Assembly (NCBI GenBank): GCA_002390225.1
Contig: DGOW01000089.1
Span: 6,513-16,569, forward strand
Source of the DNA: Gemmatimonadales bacterium UBA4456
GTDB lineage: Bacteria > Gemmatimonadota > Gemmatimonadetes > Longimicrobiales > Gaopeijiaceae
Direction of reading: 5' to 3'
Length of the DNA: 10,057 bases
Positions within the stretch are counted from its first letter, which is position 1; each line of letters opens with the position of its first letter. Positions 1-7,008 of the stretch are shown here, in pieces. The position numbers and the translations under genes were made by a program. The notes below the pieces were generated by a model. It saw only the letters and a list, made by a program, of their open reading frames with translations, was not told where the DNA came from and made no database searches.

Positions 1-734
1 GACGGCTCGCGGGTCGCGAACGTCAGCTCGACGATGTAGTCGAGTACGTCGTCTTCGAGGCGAACCTCGGCCACGGCCTGCCGAGCCTCTGCGATCTGGT
101 CCACCGTGATGACCGTTTCCACGGGGATCGGCGTACCCTTGGCTACGCGACGGACGATCTCCCTCTCTTCGACCCGGTCCGGGTAGCCAATCTCCAGCTT
201 CATCGCGAAGCGGTCCAGCTGAGCTTCGGCCAGTGGATACGTGCCGTGCAGTTCGACCGGGTTCTGGGTCGCGAGGACCATGAATGGGTTCTCGAGGTGA
301 AACGTCTCCCCTGCGATCGTGACCTGCCGCTCCTCCATCGCTTCGAGCAGGGCGGCTTGCACCTTGGGCGGGGCGCGGTTGATCTCGTCGGCGAGGATGA
401 TGTTCGAGAAGATCGGGCCCTTCTGGACCTTGAAGTCGCCGGAGGACTGATCGAACACTGGTGTCCCGACGATGTCCGTGGGCAGCAGGTCGGGCGTGAA
501 CTGGATCCGTCGGAATCCGGTGTGGATCGCTTCGGCCAAGGTCCTCACCATCAATGTCTTGGCCAGACCGGGAAGACCTTCGAGCAGGATGTGCCCTCCG
601 GTCAGTAGCGCAACGAGCAAACCCTCGACGGCTTCATTCTGACCGACGACGCGTTCATGAACAGCGTCCGAGACACCTGTGAGAATGTCTGTGCCCGCTC
701 CGGCAGTCTCTTGCTCCACACCTTGCTCCATCAT
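1..734 (-). CDS. MoxR-family AAA+ ATPase, C-terminus cut by window edge
   Basis: This is a cytoplasmic ATPase of the MoxR family. Such proteins act as chaperone-like ATPases, usually beside DUF58 and von Willebrand factor A proteins. About 244 residues are visible. Walker A is GLPGLAKT at about residues 53-60. Walker B is IILADEINR at about 112-120. The sensor-1 segment VLATQNPVE is at about 153-161, followed by the family hallmark GTYPLAEAQLDRF at 164-176. The C-terminal lid domain lies beyond base 1. Translation starts at one of two tandem ATG codons (734 or 731). The frame stays open upstream to a TAA near 811 but offers no other usual start codon. No strong ribosome binding site is visible; a GGGAGA lies about 24 bases upstream, which is too far. 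The usual partner genes should lie to the left of the window, so the client cannot be inferred. Family assignment is very sure; biological role is unknown. Confidence 0.95.
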   Translation of the reverse strand, partial: MMEQGVEQETAGAGTDILTGVSDAVHERVVGQNEAVEGLLVALLTGGHILLEGLPGLAKTLMVRTLAEAIHTGFRRIQFTPDLLPTDIVGTPVFDQSSGDFKVQKGPIFSNIILADEINRAPPKVQAALLEAMEERQVTIAGETFHLENPFMVLATQNPVELHGTYPLAEAQLDRFAMKLEIGYPDRVEEREIVRRVAKGTPIPVETVITVDQIAEARQAVAEVRLEDDVLDYIVELTFATREP

Positions 735-865
735 CGGGGTCCGCCGCCGGTCAATGGATCTCCCATCACCGGCTGCGAGGGCGTCGAAGCACGCGCGGCT
801 GCTAGCCGTTTACTTCGACAAGGCCCGACAATGTCCCGTTGGCGGAGGGTACACGCCAGAGGGGT
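735..865. other. 131-bp gap between RND pump gene and MoxR gene
   Basis: This non-coding gap separates the end of the efflux operon from the MoxR gene. It contains two short dyads: 840-858, with 5-bp arms and a 9-base loop, and 796-808, with 5-bp arms and a 3-base loop. It also holds a repeated TTGTCG on the minus strand. Neither dyad is followed by a T-run, and I could not fit a convincing -35/-10 pair. Whether MoxR has its own promoter here or is read from the efflux operon cannot be settled from the sequence. Confidence 0.5.
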
Positions 866-3800
866 TCAGTCTCCGGCTGGAGCGAGTGCCTCCACAGGTG
901 GAGGAGTGTCGTCCATGACAGGGCGGCGAGCCTTGAACCACTGAACGATCCGCTCCTCCTGAACGGCGAGAGCCGGCACCACGACCATGATCAGAAGAGT
1001 AGCGAAGAGAATCCCGAATCCGAGGCTGACGGCCGTCGGAGCCAGGAACTGAGCCTGAATGCTCCGCTCGAAGATCAGGGGTGAAATGCCGAGGAAGGTC
1101 GTAAGCGAGGTAAGGAAGATGGGACGGAATCGCTGGCGTGCCGCGTTGAGGAGCGCGTCCTCGAGGGGGTGACCCTCAGCTTTTTCGGAATTTACGAAGT
1201 CCATGAAGACCAGCGTGTCGTTCACGACGACGCCGGTGAGGCCGATGATGCCGAACAGGCTGAACAGGCCAACCGGTACGCCGACCACCGCGTGACCGAT
1301 GAGTGCGCCGATGATGCCGAATGGAATCGCCGACATGATGACAAGCGGCTGCACGTAGGAGTTCAGTGGAATCGCCAGCAGGGCGAAGATCCCCAGGAGC
1401 GCGAGCAGGAAGCCGCGTCCCAGTGACGCGAACGTGTCATCCTGCTCCGCTCGCTCTCCCCCCAGGCTAAACGAGACGTTGGGGTGACGGGCACTCAGCG
1501 TCGGGAGGACGACACGCTCGAGTTGACGGTTCACTTCGTCGGTGGTGACCACGGTTTCGTCTGCATCTGCGGTTACCGAGACGATCCGCTCACCATCGCG
1601 ACGGGTGATGCTCGTGGGCGTGCTCCCGAGTGAGACCGTCGCAACCTGTTCGAGCGGTACGCGGGTGCCCTGCGGCGTCGAGACTCGGAACGACAACAGG
1701 TCGGCGATCGCGTCCCGCTCGGTCTCGGGGAGACGGACGTAGACGGGGACTTCCTCACCGTCACGCTGAAGCCGCTGGACCTCAGACCCGAAGAAGGCAC
1801 TTCGCACCTGGTTGGCCAGTTCGTCGAGGGTGATGTCGAGCGAGCGCGCCTCGGGGCGCAGATCGAGCTGGAACTCCTGCTCACCGAGATCGTCGGCGGT
1901 CAGGATGTCGAAGACACCCGTGAAGCGCTCCAGTTCGAGGGCCACATCAGCCGAGGCGATATCGAGTGCCTCTGTGTCGTCGGACGCGAGCTGCACCGCA
2001 ATCGCTTCAGCAACCCGGAAGAAGTCCGATGTGATCGTGAATGAGCGAACCCCGGTCAGCTCCGGCAACTCCTCACGCCACGAGGTCTCGAACTGTGACG
2101 GGGTAAACGCGCTCACCTCGGGGTTCGGCAGCTCCACCGTGAGCGAGGCGCGATTCGATGCGGAGCCGCGGGGTGTGTCGGTCTGTCCCGGCCCGCCCCC
2201 ACCCCCACCAGCGCCACCGACTACGCTGTAGAGGTTCCGGATTGGCGCGGGATGGTCCTCGGGCAGCTCCGCAGCAAGGCGCTCACCCGCACGTAGAACG
2301 GACGCCTCAATCTCCGCGATCGCCTCGAGGGTGCGCTCTACTGGCGTGCCCGGGGGCATCTGCAGACTCGCGACAACGGTTTCCCCCTGGATGGACGGCA
2401 GGAAGGAGAAGGGCAGGCGCCCTCCGGCAATGAGACCGAGGCAGAGAAAGATCGAGGCCGTCGCCCCGGACATGATCACGGAGGGGTTGGTAATGCTGTA
2501 TCGGACTGCTCTGGTGAGCGGCCCGTTCACGAAACGCTGAAGGCTTGCATCGACGCGCGCCCGTGCGACACCGATCGCGCGCACTGCAGCGTTTGGGCGA
2601 CGCGTTGCCGAGTCGTCGTGCGAGAGGTGCATCGGGAGGATGAAAATTGCCTCCACCAGCGAGAGGATGAGCACCACGATGACCACGAGAGGCAGGTCGA
2701 TCAGAAGGCGTCCGAGCGTGCCCTCGATAAAGAGGAGGGGCGCGAACGCGACGATGGTGGTCAGTACGGCGAAGACGACGGGTCTGGCGATCCGGATGGC
2801 CCCGACCTCGGCCGCCTCGAGCATCGATCGCCCTTTTTCACGCTCGGCGAAGATGTTCTCACCCATCACGATAGCGTCGTCGACGACAATGCCGAGTGCC
2901 AGGATGAACCCGAACAGGGAGATCGTGTTCATGGTCACCCCTAGTGGGGCAAGCAGCGCGAATGCACCGATGAACGAGATGCCGATCCCGAACGCCGTCC
3001 AGGCAGCGAGCTTCAGGTCGAGGAAGAGAGTGAGTGCGATCAGGACGAGAGTCAGTCCGAGAATTCCGTTCTTGATCAGGAGCTTGAGACGCCCACCCAG
3101 TACGGTGGACTGATCCTGCCATACGGATGCAGTTACCCCGGTGGGGAGCTGCTCAGAGAATCCATCGACGTACGCGTGCACAGCGTCCGCCACCTCGAGG
3201 ACACTCTCTTCGCCGACGCGGTAGGCGGTGAGTACGACGGCTGGCTCGCCGTTGAATTTGGCAGCCAGGTCGGAGTCGGCGAATCCGTCGGTGACCGTGG
3301 CGATGTCGCTCAGGCGAACCTCTGTCCCGTCAGGCTGACCGAGAATGACGATGTCCTCGAAGTCCTTGGCTGTCTCGTTTCGACCCTGGGTGCGAAGGAG
3401 AACGCGGCCGTTACGCGTCTCGATCTCTCCACCCGAGAGCTCAAGGCTTTCCCGTCGAACAATCGTGGCCAGCTGTCCCAGGGAGAGACCGTATGCGTCG
3501 AGGATGTCGGAGGAGACTTCGATCGATAGCTCGTAGGCTCGCGTGCCGGAGATCTGAACGTCCGAGATCGGGCCGAGCGCGATCAGGTCGTCTCTCGCCT
3601 CTTTAGCGAGCACCTTGAGCGCTCGCTCGTCGACGTCACCCGAGACCACCAGCTGGATGACCTGTGACCGGGGGGAGGCAAGGTTCACGATCGGGCGCTC
3701 GATCTGAACCGGGAAGGTCCGGATGCGGTCGACCGCCGACTTCACCTCGTCGAGAACCTGCTGCTTGTCGATTCCACTTCGGAGCTCGGCGGTCACCACG

Positions 3801-4069
3801 GCCAGGTTCTGCGACGCGGTCGCGTTGACCTCCATCACCTCGTCAATCGACTCGAGAGCAGATTCGATCGGGATCACGATCGCGTCTTCAACCTCGACCG
3901 GTGACGCGCCCGGATAGGCGACCGAGATATTGATCAGGTCGGGTGAGAATTCAGGGAAGACCTGTTTGCGCAACGAGGTCACACCGAATGCGCCCGCAAC
4001 CAGGATGAACACCATCAGGAGGTTGGCGGTCACTCTATTGCGGATCATCCACGTGATGGCGCCGCTCAC
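866..4069 (-). CDS. RND-family efflux pump, inner-membrane permease (AcrB/HAE-1-like)
   Basis: This is the proton-driven inner-membrane pump of a tripartite efflux system. Its 1067 residues match the usual ~1000-1070 of AcrB-type RND proteins. TM1 is at about residues 13-33. The first periplasmic loop starts after it (VFPEFSPDLINISVAYPG) and runs to about 330. The first helix bundle is at about 335-480 and carries the TM4 motif GIVVDDAIVMGENIF, with acidic pair D397/D398. The second periplasmic loop is at about 555-880. The last helices include GVVVNDTLVFMDF (945-957) and RFRPIFLTSLTTFLG (980-994). The Lys that AcrB has in TM10 is replaced by Asn950 followed by Asp951, as in several RND subgroups. 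A Gly-rich stretch at 618-627 lies in the second loop. The start is GTG, overlapping the preceding stop as GTGA, with GGAGG six bases upstream. It is the third gene of the operon. Substrate is unknown (drugs, detergents, lipids or metabolites). Confidence 0.96.
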   Translation of the reverse strand: MSGAITWMIRNRVTANLLMVFILVAGAFGVTSLRKQVFPEFSPDLINISVAYPGASPVEVEDAIVIPIESALESIDEVMEVNATASQNLAVVTAELRSGIDKQQVLDEVKSAVDRIRTFPVQIERPIVNLASPRSQVIQLVVSGDVDERALKVLAKEARDDLIALGPISDVQISGTRAYELSIEVSSDILDAYGLSLGQLATIVRRESLELSGGEIETRNGRVLLRTQGRNETAKDFEDIVILGQPDGTEVRLSDIATVTDGFADSDLAAKFNGEPAVVLTAYRVGEESVLEVADAVHAYVDGFSEQLPTGVTASVWQDQSTVLGGRLKLLIKNGILGLTLVLIALTLFLDLKLAAWTAFGIGISFIGAFALLAPLGVTMNTISLFGFILALGIVVDDAIVMGENIFAEREKGRSMLEAAEVGAIRIARPVVFAVLTTIVAFAPLLFIEGTLGRLLIDLPLVVIVVLILSLVEAIFILPMHLSHDDSATRRPNAAVRAIGVARARVDASLQRFVNGPLTRAVRYSITNPSVIMSGATASIFLCLGLIAGGRLPFSFLPSIQGETVVASLQMPPGTPVERTLEAIAEIEASVLRAGERLAAELPEDHPAPIRNLYSVVGGAGGGGGGPGQTDTPRGSASNRASLTVELPNPEVSAFTPSQFETSWREELPELTGVRSFTITSDFFRVAEAIAVQLASDDTEALDIASADVALELERFTGVFDILTADDLGEQEFQLDLRPEARSLDITLDELANQVRSAFFGSEVQRLQRDGEEVPVYVRLPETERDAIADLLSFRVSTPQGTRVPLEQVATVSLGSTPTSITRRDGERIVSVTADADETVVTTDEVNRQLERVVLPTLSARHPNVSFSLGGERAEQDDTFASLGRGFLLALLGIFALLAIPLNSYVQPLVIMSAIPFGIIGALIGHAVVGVPVGLFSLFGIIGLTGVVVNDTLVFMDFVNSEKAEGHPLEDALLNAARQRFRPIFLTSLTTFLGISPLIFERSIQAQFLAPTAVSLGFGILFATLLIMVVVPALAVQEERIVQWFKARRPVMDDTPPPVEALAPAGD

Positions 4070-5349
4070 TGGCCACCTCCGCCGATTGCCATGCTGTCGG
4101 AATCAGTGAGCTCGCCGGGGCGGATCTCGCCGTCCTCACCCAACTCCGTGCGACCGCTCGAGTCATCTGATTCCTCAAAGCGCACCTTCATTCCTTCTGT
4201 CATGACCGGGAGGGGGCTCATGACGATACGTGTGGCGGACGCCATATCTGCCTGAATGAAGACGGTATCCTGGATCTCCTGGATGACGCGGACCGGTCGC
4301 GTCACCAGAGTATGATCATCAGTAACGGCCCACACGGCTGGACCGTCACGAAGGGCGCCGCGCGGAACGGCGTAGTGGGCCTCGATCGCTCGACCGACGA
4401 TGTCGGCGCGCACGTAGGAACCGATGAGGAGCGGCGGTCGCTCATCTACGGCGTTGAACGGGGACGGAACGCGGATCACGATCTCCACGGTTCGGGTCGT
4501 CTCATCGAGTGCCCCTGAGGCATGCTCCACAAAGCCATCCCAGTCATACCACGTGCCACCGAAGTCAGCCCGAACCGTGGCGGAAATCCGATTTGCGTCG
4601 GTCTCATCCCAGAGATCGTCGACGAGTGCAGCCTGTCGGGTACTCAGTGAGATGTCCACCTCCACGGCGTCGGTCCCATAGATCTCGGCGACGGCCTGGC
4701 CCGGCGAGATGAATTGGCCCACATCGACCGACTCTGAACGGACACGACCGGAAAAGGGCGCGATCAGGACGGATCGAGTCAGACTCAGTTCGGCGTCAGC
4801 GAGCTGGGCCTCGGCCCTTTGCAGGGAAGCTTCAGCCGCTTCGTACTGTGGCTGCTGACGAGCCAGCTGAGCGGCGAGGCTGGTGTCAGCCGGGGCATCA
4901 GAGCCGAGTCTGCGTCGCAATAACTCGTACTCGCGCTGGGCGATGTCCTGGTTTTGAGCTGCCAGCGCGACGTCCACACGGCGTTGTTCGACCTCTGCCT
5001 GGGCGATTGAAACGGCGTTCTGGTAACTTCGATCGTCCAGCTTGAGGAGGATGTCTCCCGCAGAAAATGCGCCCCCACGAGCGAGTTCGGGCGAAACCAT
5101 GACGACCCGACCACCGACTTCCGCGGACAGCGTGATCTCCGACGTGGGACGAACGGTCCCGGTCCCCTTCACCACCAGGGGTGTCGTGCGGGGCATGAGC
5201 ACCTTGGTGGTGATCATAGGAGCGAGCCGTGGCGTTGCTACGCGCTCGGGGGTTGGGCGGCTGATCACGAGCACCAGCGCAGCGACAAGACCACCTGTGA
5301 CAATGAGCACAGGCAGAAGAATCGCCCGGAATGAGCGGGTTCTGGTCAT
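4066..5349 (-). CDS. RND efflux membrane-fusion (periplasmic adaptor) protein, HlyD/AcrA type
   Basis: This adaptor links the RND pump to the outer-membrane channel. Its 427 residues begin with a basic N-terminus and one membrane anchor at about 9-30, with no lipobox. The first half of the barrel-sandwich (lipoyl-like) domain is at about 63-106 (GTGTVRPTSEITLSAEVGG). An Ala/Gln/Glu-rich coiled-coil hairpin follows at about 110-190. The second lipoyl half is at about 193-224, containing LIAPFSGRV. Beta-barrel and membrane-proximal domains run from about 228 to 390, with the family motifs AVPRGAL (327-333) and MTEGMKVR (383-390). The last ~37 residues are an acidic tail ending GGGGQ. The ATG overlaps the stop of the outer-membrane factor gene (ATGA), and the gene's TGA overlaps the GTG of the pump gene. 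The ribosome binding site AAGGAG is seven bases upstream of the ATG, inside a perfect hairpin. Confidence 0.95.
   Translation of the reverse strand: MTRTRSFRAILLPVLIVTGGLVAALVLVISRPTPERVATPRLAPMITTKVLMPRTTPLVVKGTGTVRPTSEITLSAEVGGRVVMVSPELARGGAFSAGDILLKLDDRSYQNAVSIAQAEVEQRRVDVALAAQNQDIAQREYELLRRRLGSDAPADTSLAAQLARQQPQYEAAEASLQRAEAQLADAELSLTRSVLIAPFSGRVRSESVDVGQFISPGQAVAEIYGTDAVEVDISLSTRQAALVDDLWDETDANRISATVRADFGGTWYDWDGFVEHASGALDETTRTVEIVIRVPSPFNAVDERPPLLIGSYVRADIVGRAIEAHYAVPRGALRDGPAVWAVTDDHTLVTRPVRVIQEIQDTVFIQADMASATRIVMSPLPVMTEGMKVRFEESDDSSGRTELGEDGEIRPGELTDSDSMAIGGGGQ
4076..4080 (-). promoter_or_regulatory. Shine-Dalgarno GGAGG that sets the GTG start of the RND pump gene
   Basis: GGAGG lies six bases upstream of GTG 4069. 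It supports the GTG, which overlaps the previous stop as GTGA, as the true start. The same bases encode part of the GGGGQ tail of the membrane-fusion protein. Confidence 0.8.
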
Positions 5350-6866
5350 CGAAGGTCTCCTTCGGAGTCCTGTGCGTCCGCAGGCTCGGCAATCCAGTTT
5401 CCGCCGAGCGCGCGGTGTACGTTGAGGCGGGCGGTCGCGAGTTCACGATCCGCGGAGGCTTGTGTGTCCTGCACGTTCAGAACGGTTCGTAACGCATCGA
5501 GGTAGCCGATGTAGTCGCCGACTCCCTGCGCCGCACGAAGGAGAGCGACCGCTGCGGACGACTCCGCGACGGCCAACTGCTCGTCGAGGACGAGCTTCCG
5601 CTCGCGCTGTGCATTGAATGCGGCGATCGCGGCGTCTACTTCCTGGAACGCCGTGAGGACCGAGCGTGCATAGCGCACGGCTTCCTGCTCATAGCGTGCT
5701 TCGGCCGCCGCCTGATCAGCTTTGAGGCGACCACCAGAGAAGATCGGAGCGGTGAGCGACGTGACGAAGTTCGTGAACCACTGGTCTGCCCGGATCAGGT
5801 CTGACAAATCAGAACTCTGGGTCCCGGTGGAGCCGGTCAGGTTGATCGCCGGGAGTCGCGCCGCCTTCCGTTCGCCGACGCGCTGTCGGGTCGCTTCCAA
5901 CCGGAACGCCGATGCCACCAGATCCGGCCGCCCTACGAGGATGTCCGACGGAAGTCCGGCCGGGATTGGATCGAGACTCACGAGCGGGAGCGTTGCGCCA
6001 GCGAGCAGCGGCTCAAGCTCCTGCGGATAGCGCCCGAGAAGGACGGCGAGTCGTCCTCTTGAGGCTACGATCTGGCTCCCGAGCAGGGGGAGCCCCGACC
6101 GTGTGGCATTCAGGTCCTGCTGGATCTGATACAGTTCGATCGATGTGACGACCCCGCGCTGGTACCGATCCTCGGTCAGGGAGAGGCGCTCTGACAGAAT
6201 GTCCACGACCTCGGTGAGGATCGTCTCGCGGGCGACGAGCTCGCGGATCTCGAAGTATCCCGCGATGGTCTCGGCTGCGACTGAAATCTGGATGGTTCGG
6301 GCGTCTGCGCCTGACGCCAAGTAGTCGGCGTAGGCTGCGCGACGTCCACTGCTCAATCGGCCCCAGAAATCGAGTTCGTACGCAGTGCCGAGGCTTATAC
6401 CGAAGGTTGAGAAGGTGAAGCGATTCGGTCGGTCTGGGAGGTTCGGGTCATCATCTGCCCCGTCGCCACCGAAGATGGCCCCGAATTGTCCGGCGTTGGC
6501 CGGCTGACTGAAGCGTGAGGCATCGGTTCCTGCCGTGATGGACGGAAAGAGAGGAGCCCGTGCGATCCGATACTGGGCTCGGACCTCCTCGATTCGGGCC
6601 GTAGCCTCGCGAATGTCGAGATTCGACTCGAGTGCGGCTCCCACGAGGGCGTCCAGTGTCCCGTCCTCGAAGGTGGTCCACCAGGACATGTGGTCCGGGG
6701 AGGCTCTGTTCGGGGCTGGCGTCGAATCAGTGTACGCCTGCGGCATCCGTTCAACCGCGGGAATCTCTGCGGGGGACGGTGCGAGTGAGCAGGCGGTGAC
6801 GATCAGGACGATGGCTGACGCACACAGCAGTCCGGAGAGTCGCGCGAGCGCGGAAAGCATATTCAT
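5346..6866 (-). CDS. NodT-family outer-membrane factor lipoprotein (TolC-like channel)
   Basis: This is the outer-membrane exit channel of the tripartite pump. The first 26 residues form a lipoprotein signal peptide ending in the lipobox VTAC, with Cys26 as the lipid-modified residue. Family signatures follow: WWTTFEDGTLDALV at 62-75, YELDFWGRL at 163-171, LPSDILVGRPDLVASAFR at 305-322, PIFSGGRLKAD at 374-384 and VHRALGGNW near the C-terminus (483-491). The length of 506 is slightly above the usual ~460-490. The excess may be an Asp-rich loop at 134-147 (DGADDDPNLPD) next to a predicted barrel strand. It is first in the operon, ahead of adaptor and pump. Two starts are possible. The ATG at 6866 lacks a ribosome binding site, while the ATG at 6860 has TGGA six bases upstream, giving 504 residues with the same signal peptide. 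Transcription probably starts from the promoter at 6904-6932. Confidence 0.95.
   Translation of the reverse strand: MNMLSALARLSGLLCASAIVLIVTACSLAPSPAEIPAVERMPQAYTDSTPAPNRASPDHMSWWTTFEDGTLDALVGAALESNLDIREATARIEEVRAQYRIARAPLFPSITAGTDASRFSQPANAGQFGAIFGGDGADDDPNLPDRPNRFTFSTFGISLGTAYELDFWGRLSSGRRAAYADYLASGADARTIQISVAAETIAGYFEIRELVARETILTEVVDILSERLSLTEDRYQRGVVTSIELYQIQQDLNATRSGLPLLGSQIVASRGRLAVLLGRYPQELEPLLAGATLPLVSLDPIPAGLPSDILVGRPDLVASAFRLEATRQRVGERKAARLPAINLTGSTGTQSSDLSDLIRADQWFTNFVTSLTAPIFSGGRLKADQAAAEARYEQEAVRYARSVLTAFQEVDAAIAAFNAQRERKLVLDEQLAVAESSAAVALLRAAQGVGDYIGYLDALRTVLNVQDTQASADRELATARLNVHRALGGNWIAEPADAQDSEGDLR
5350..5364 (-). promoter_or_regulatory. RBS-sequestering hairpin before the membrane-fusion protein gene
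   Basis: On the minus strand CGAAGG-AGA-CCTTCG forms a perfect 6-bp stem with a 3-base loop, ending directly before the ATG at 5349. The Shine-Dalgarno AAGGAG (5357-5362) lies in the 5' arm and loop. The same bases encode the last residues of the outer-membrane factor, so ribosomes finishing that gene would open the hairpin. This suggests translational coupling. The structure is seen directly; the effect is inferred. Confidence 0.55.
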
Positions 6867-6880
6867 TCCAAGCCAATTTA

Positions 6881-6888
6881 TTGCACAA
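6881..6888. promoter_or_regulatory. Additional TTGNACAA element in the efflux leader
   Basis: TTGCACAA matches the two half-elements TTGAACAA (6914) and TTGTACAA (6925). The three start points differ by 33 and 11 bases, close to whole helical turns, so they would face the same side of DNA. The element lies just downstream of the predicted transcript start. It could be an auxiliary binding site or a chance match in AT-rich DNA. Confidence 0.3.
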
Positions 6889-6903
6889 TATCAGATCCAA
6901 GTA

Positions 6904-6932
6904 ACAATAAAACTTGAACAAACATTGTACAA
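6904..6932 (-). promoter_or_regulatory. Predicted sigma70-type promoter of the efflux operon
   Basis: On the minus strand a -35-like TTGTAC (6932-6927) is followed by a 17-base spacer and a -10-like TATTGT (6909-6904). This would place the transcript start near 6897, about 30 bases before the first gene. The surrounding bases (about 6867-6935) are clearly AT-rich in an otherwise GC-rich window. The match to consensus is moderate. Spacing, AT content and the overlapping dyad make it more credible than the hexamers alone. Confidence 0.5.
6914..6932. promoter_or_regulatory. 19-bp imperfect dyad, likely repressor operator for the efflux operon
   Basis: The sequence TTGAACAAACATTGTACAA matches its own reverse complement at 15 of 19 positions, as TTGnACAA-N3-TTGTnCAA. 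It covers the predicted -35 and most of the spacer, where a bound repressor would block RNA polymerase. Size and placement fit operators of TetR/AcrR-type efflux repressors. No regulator gene is present in the window, so the protein that binds it is unknown. A related TTGCACAA lies at 6881-6888. Confidence 0.5.
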
Positions 6933-6980
6933 CGGGTCAGTGCGGGTCTCCGCTGACCTCCTGGCATCTCTGGATCCTGC

Positions 6981-7000
6981 CCAACCTCGAGTCAGGTCGG
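6981..7000 (-). terminator. Hairpin just after the epimerase-like gene, possible terminator
   Basis: On the minus strand CCGACCT-GACTCG-AGGTTGG forms a 7-bp stem, with one G-T pair, and a 6-base loop. It begins eight bases after the TGA of the epimerase-like gene. There is no T-run after it, so it is not a classical intrinsic terminator. It could stabilise the 3' end or assist factor-dependent termination. It separates the aminotransferase/epimerase transcript from the efflux promoter. Confidence 0.35.
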
Positions 7001-7008
7001 CCGGGTAA

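Noticed and set aside
246..608. Plus-strand open frame opposite the MoxR gene
   Set aside because: The minus strand encodes unbroken MoxR motifs across this stretch, so the plus frame is a shadow.
796..808. Dyad CGGCT-GCT-AGCCG upstream of the MoxR gene as an operator
   Set aside because: Five-base arms around a 3-base centre are expected by chance, and no promoter could be fitted around it.
840..858. Hairpin after the RND pump gene as a terminator
   Set aside because: The stem is only 5 bp with a 9-base loop, and no T-run follows.
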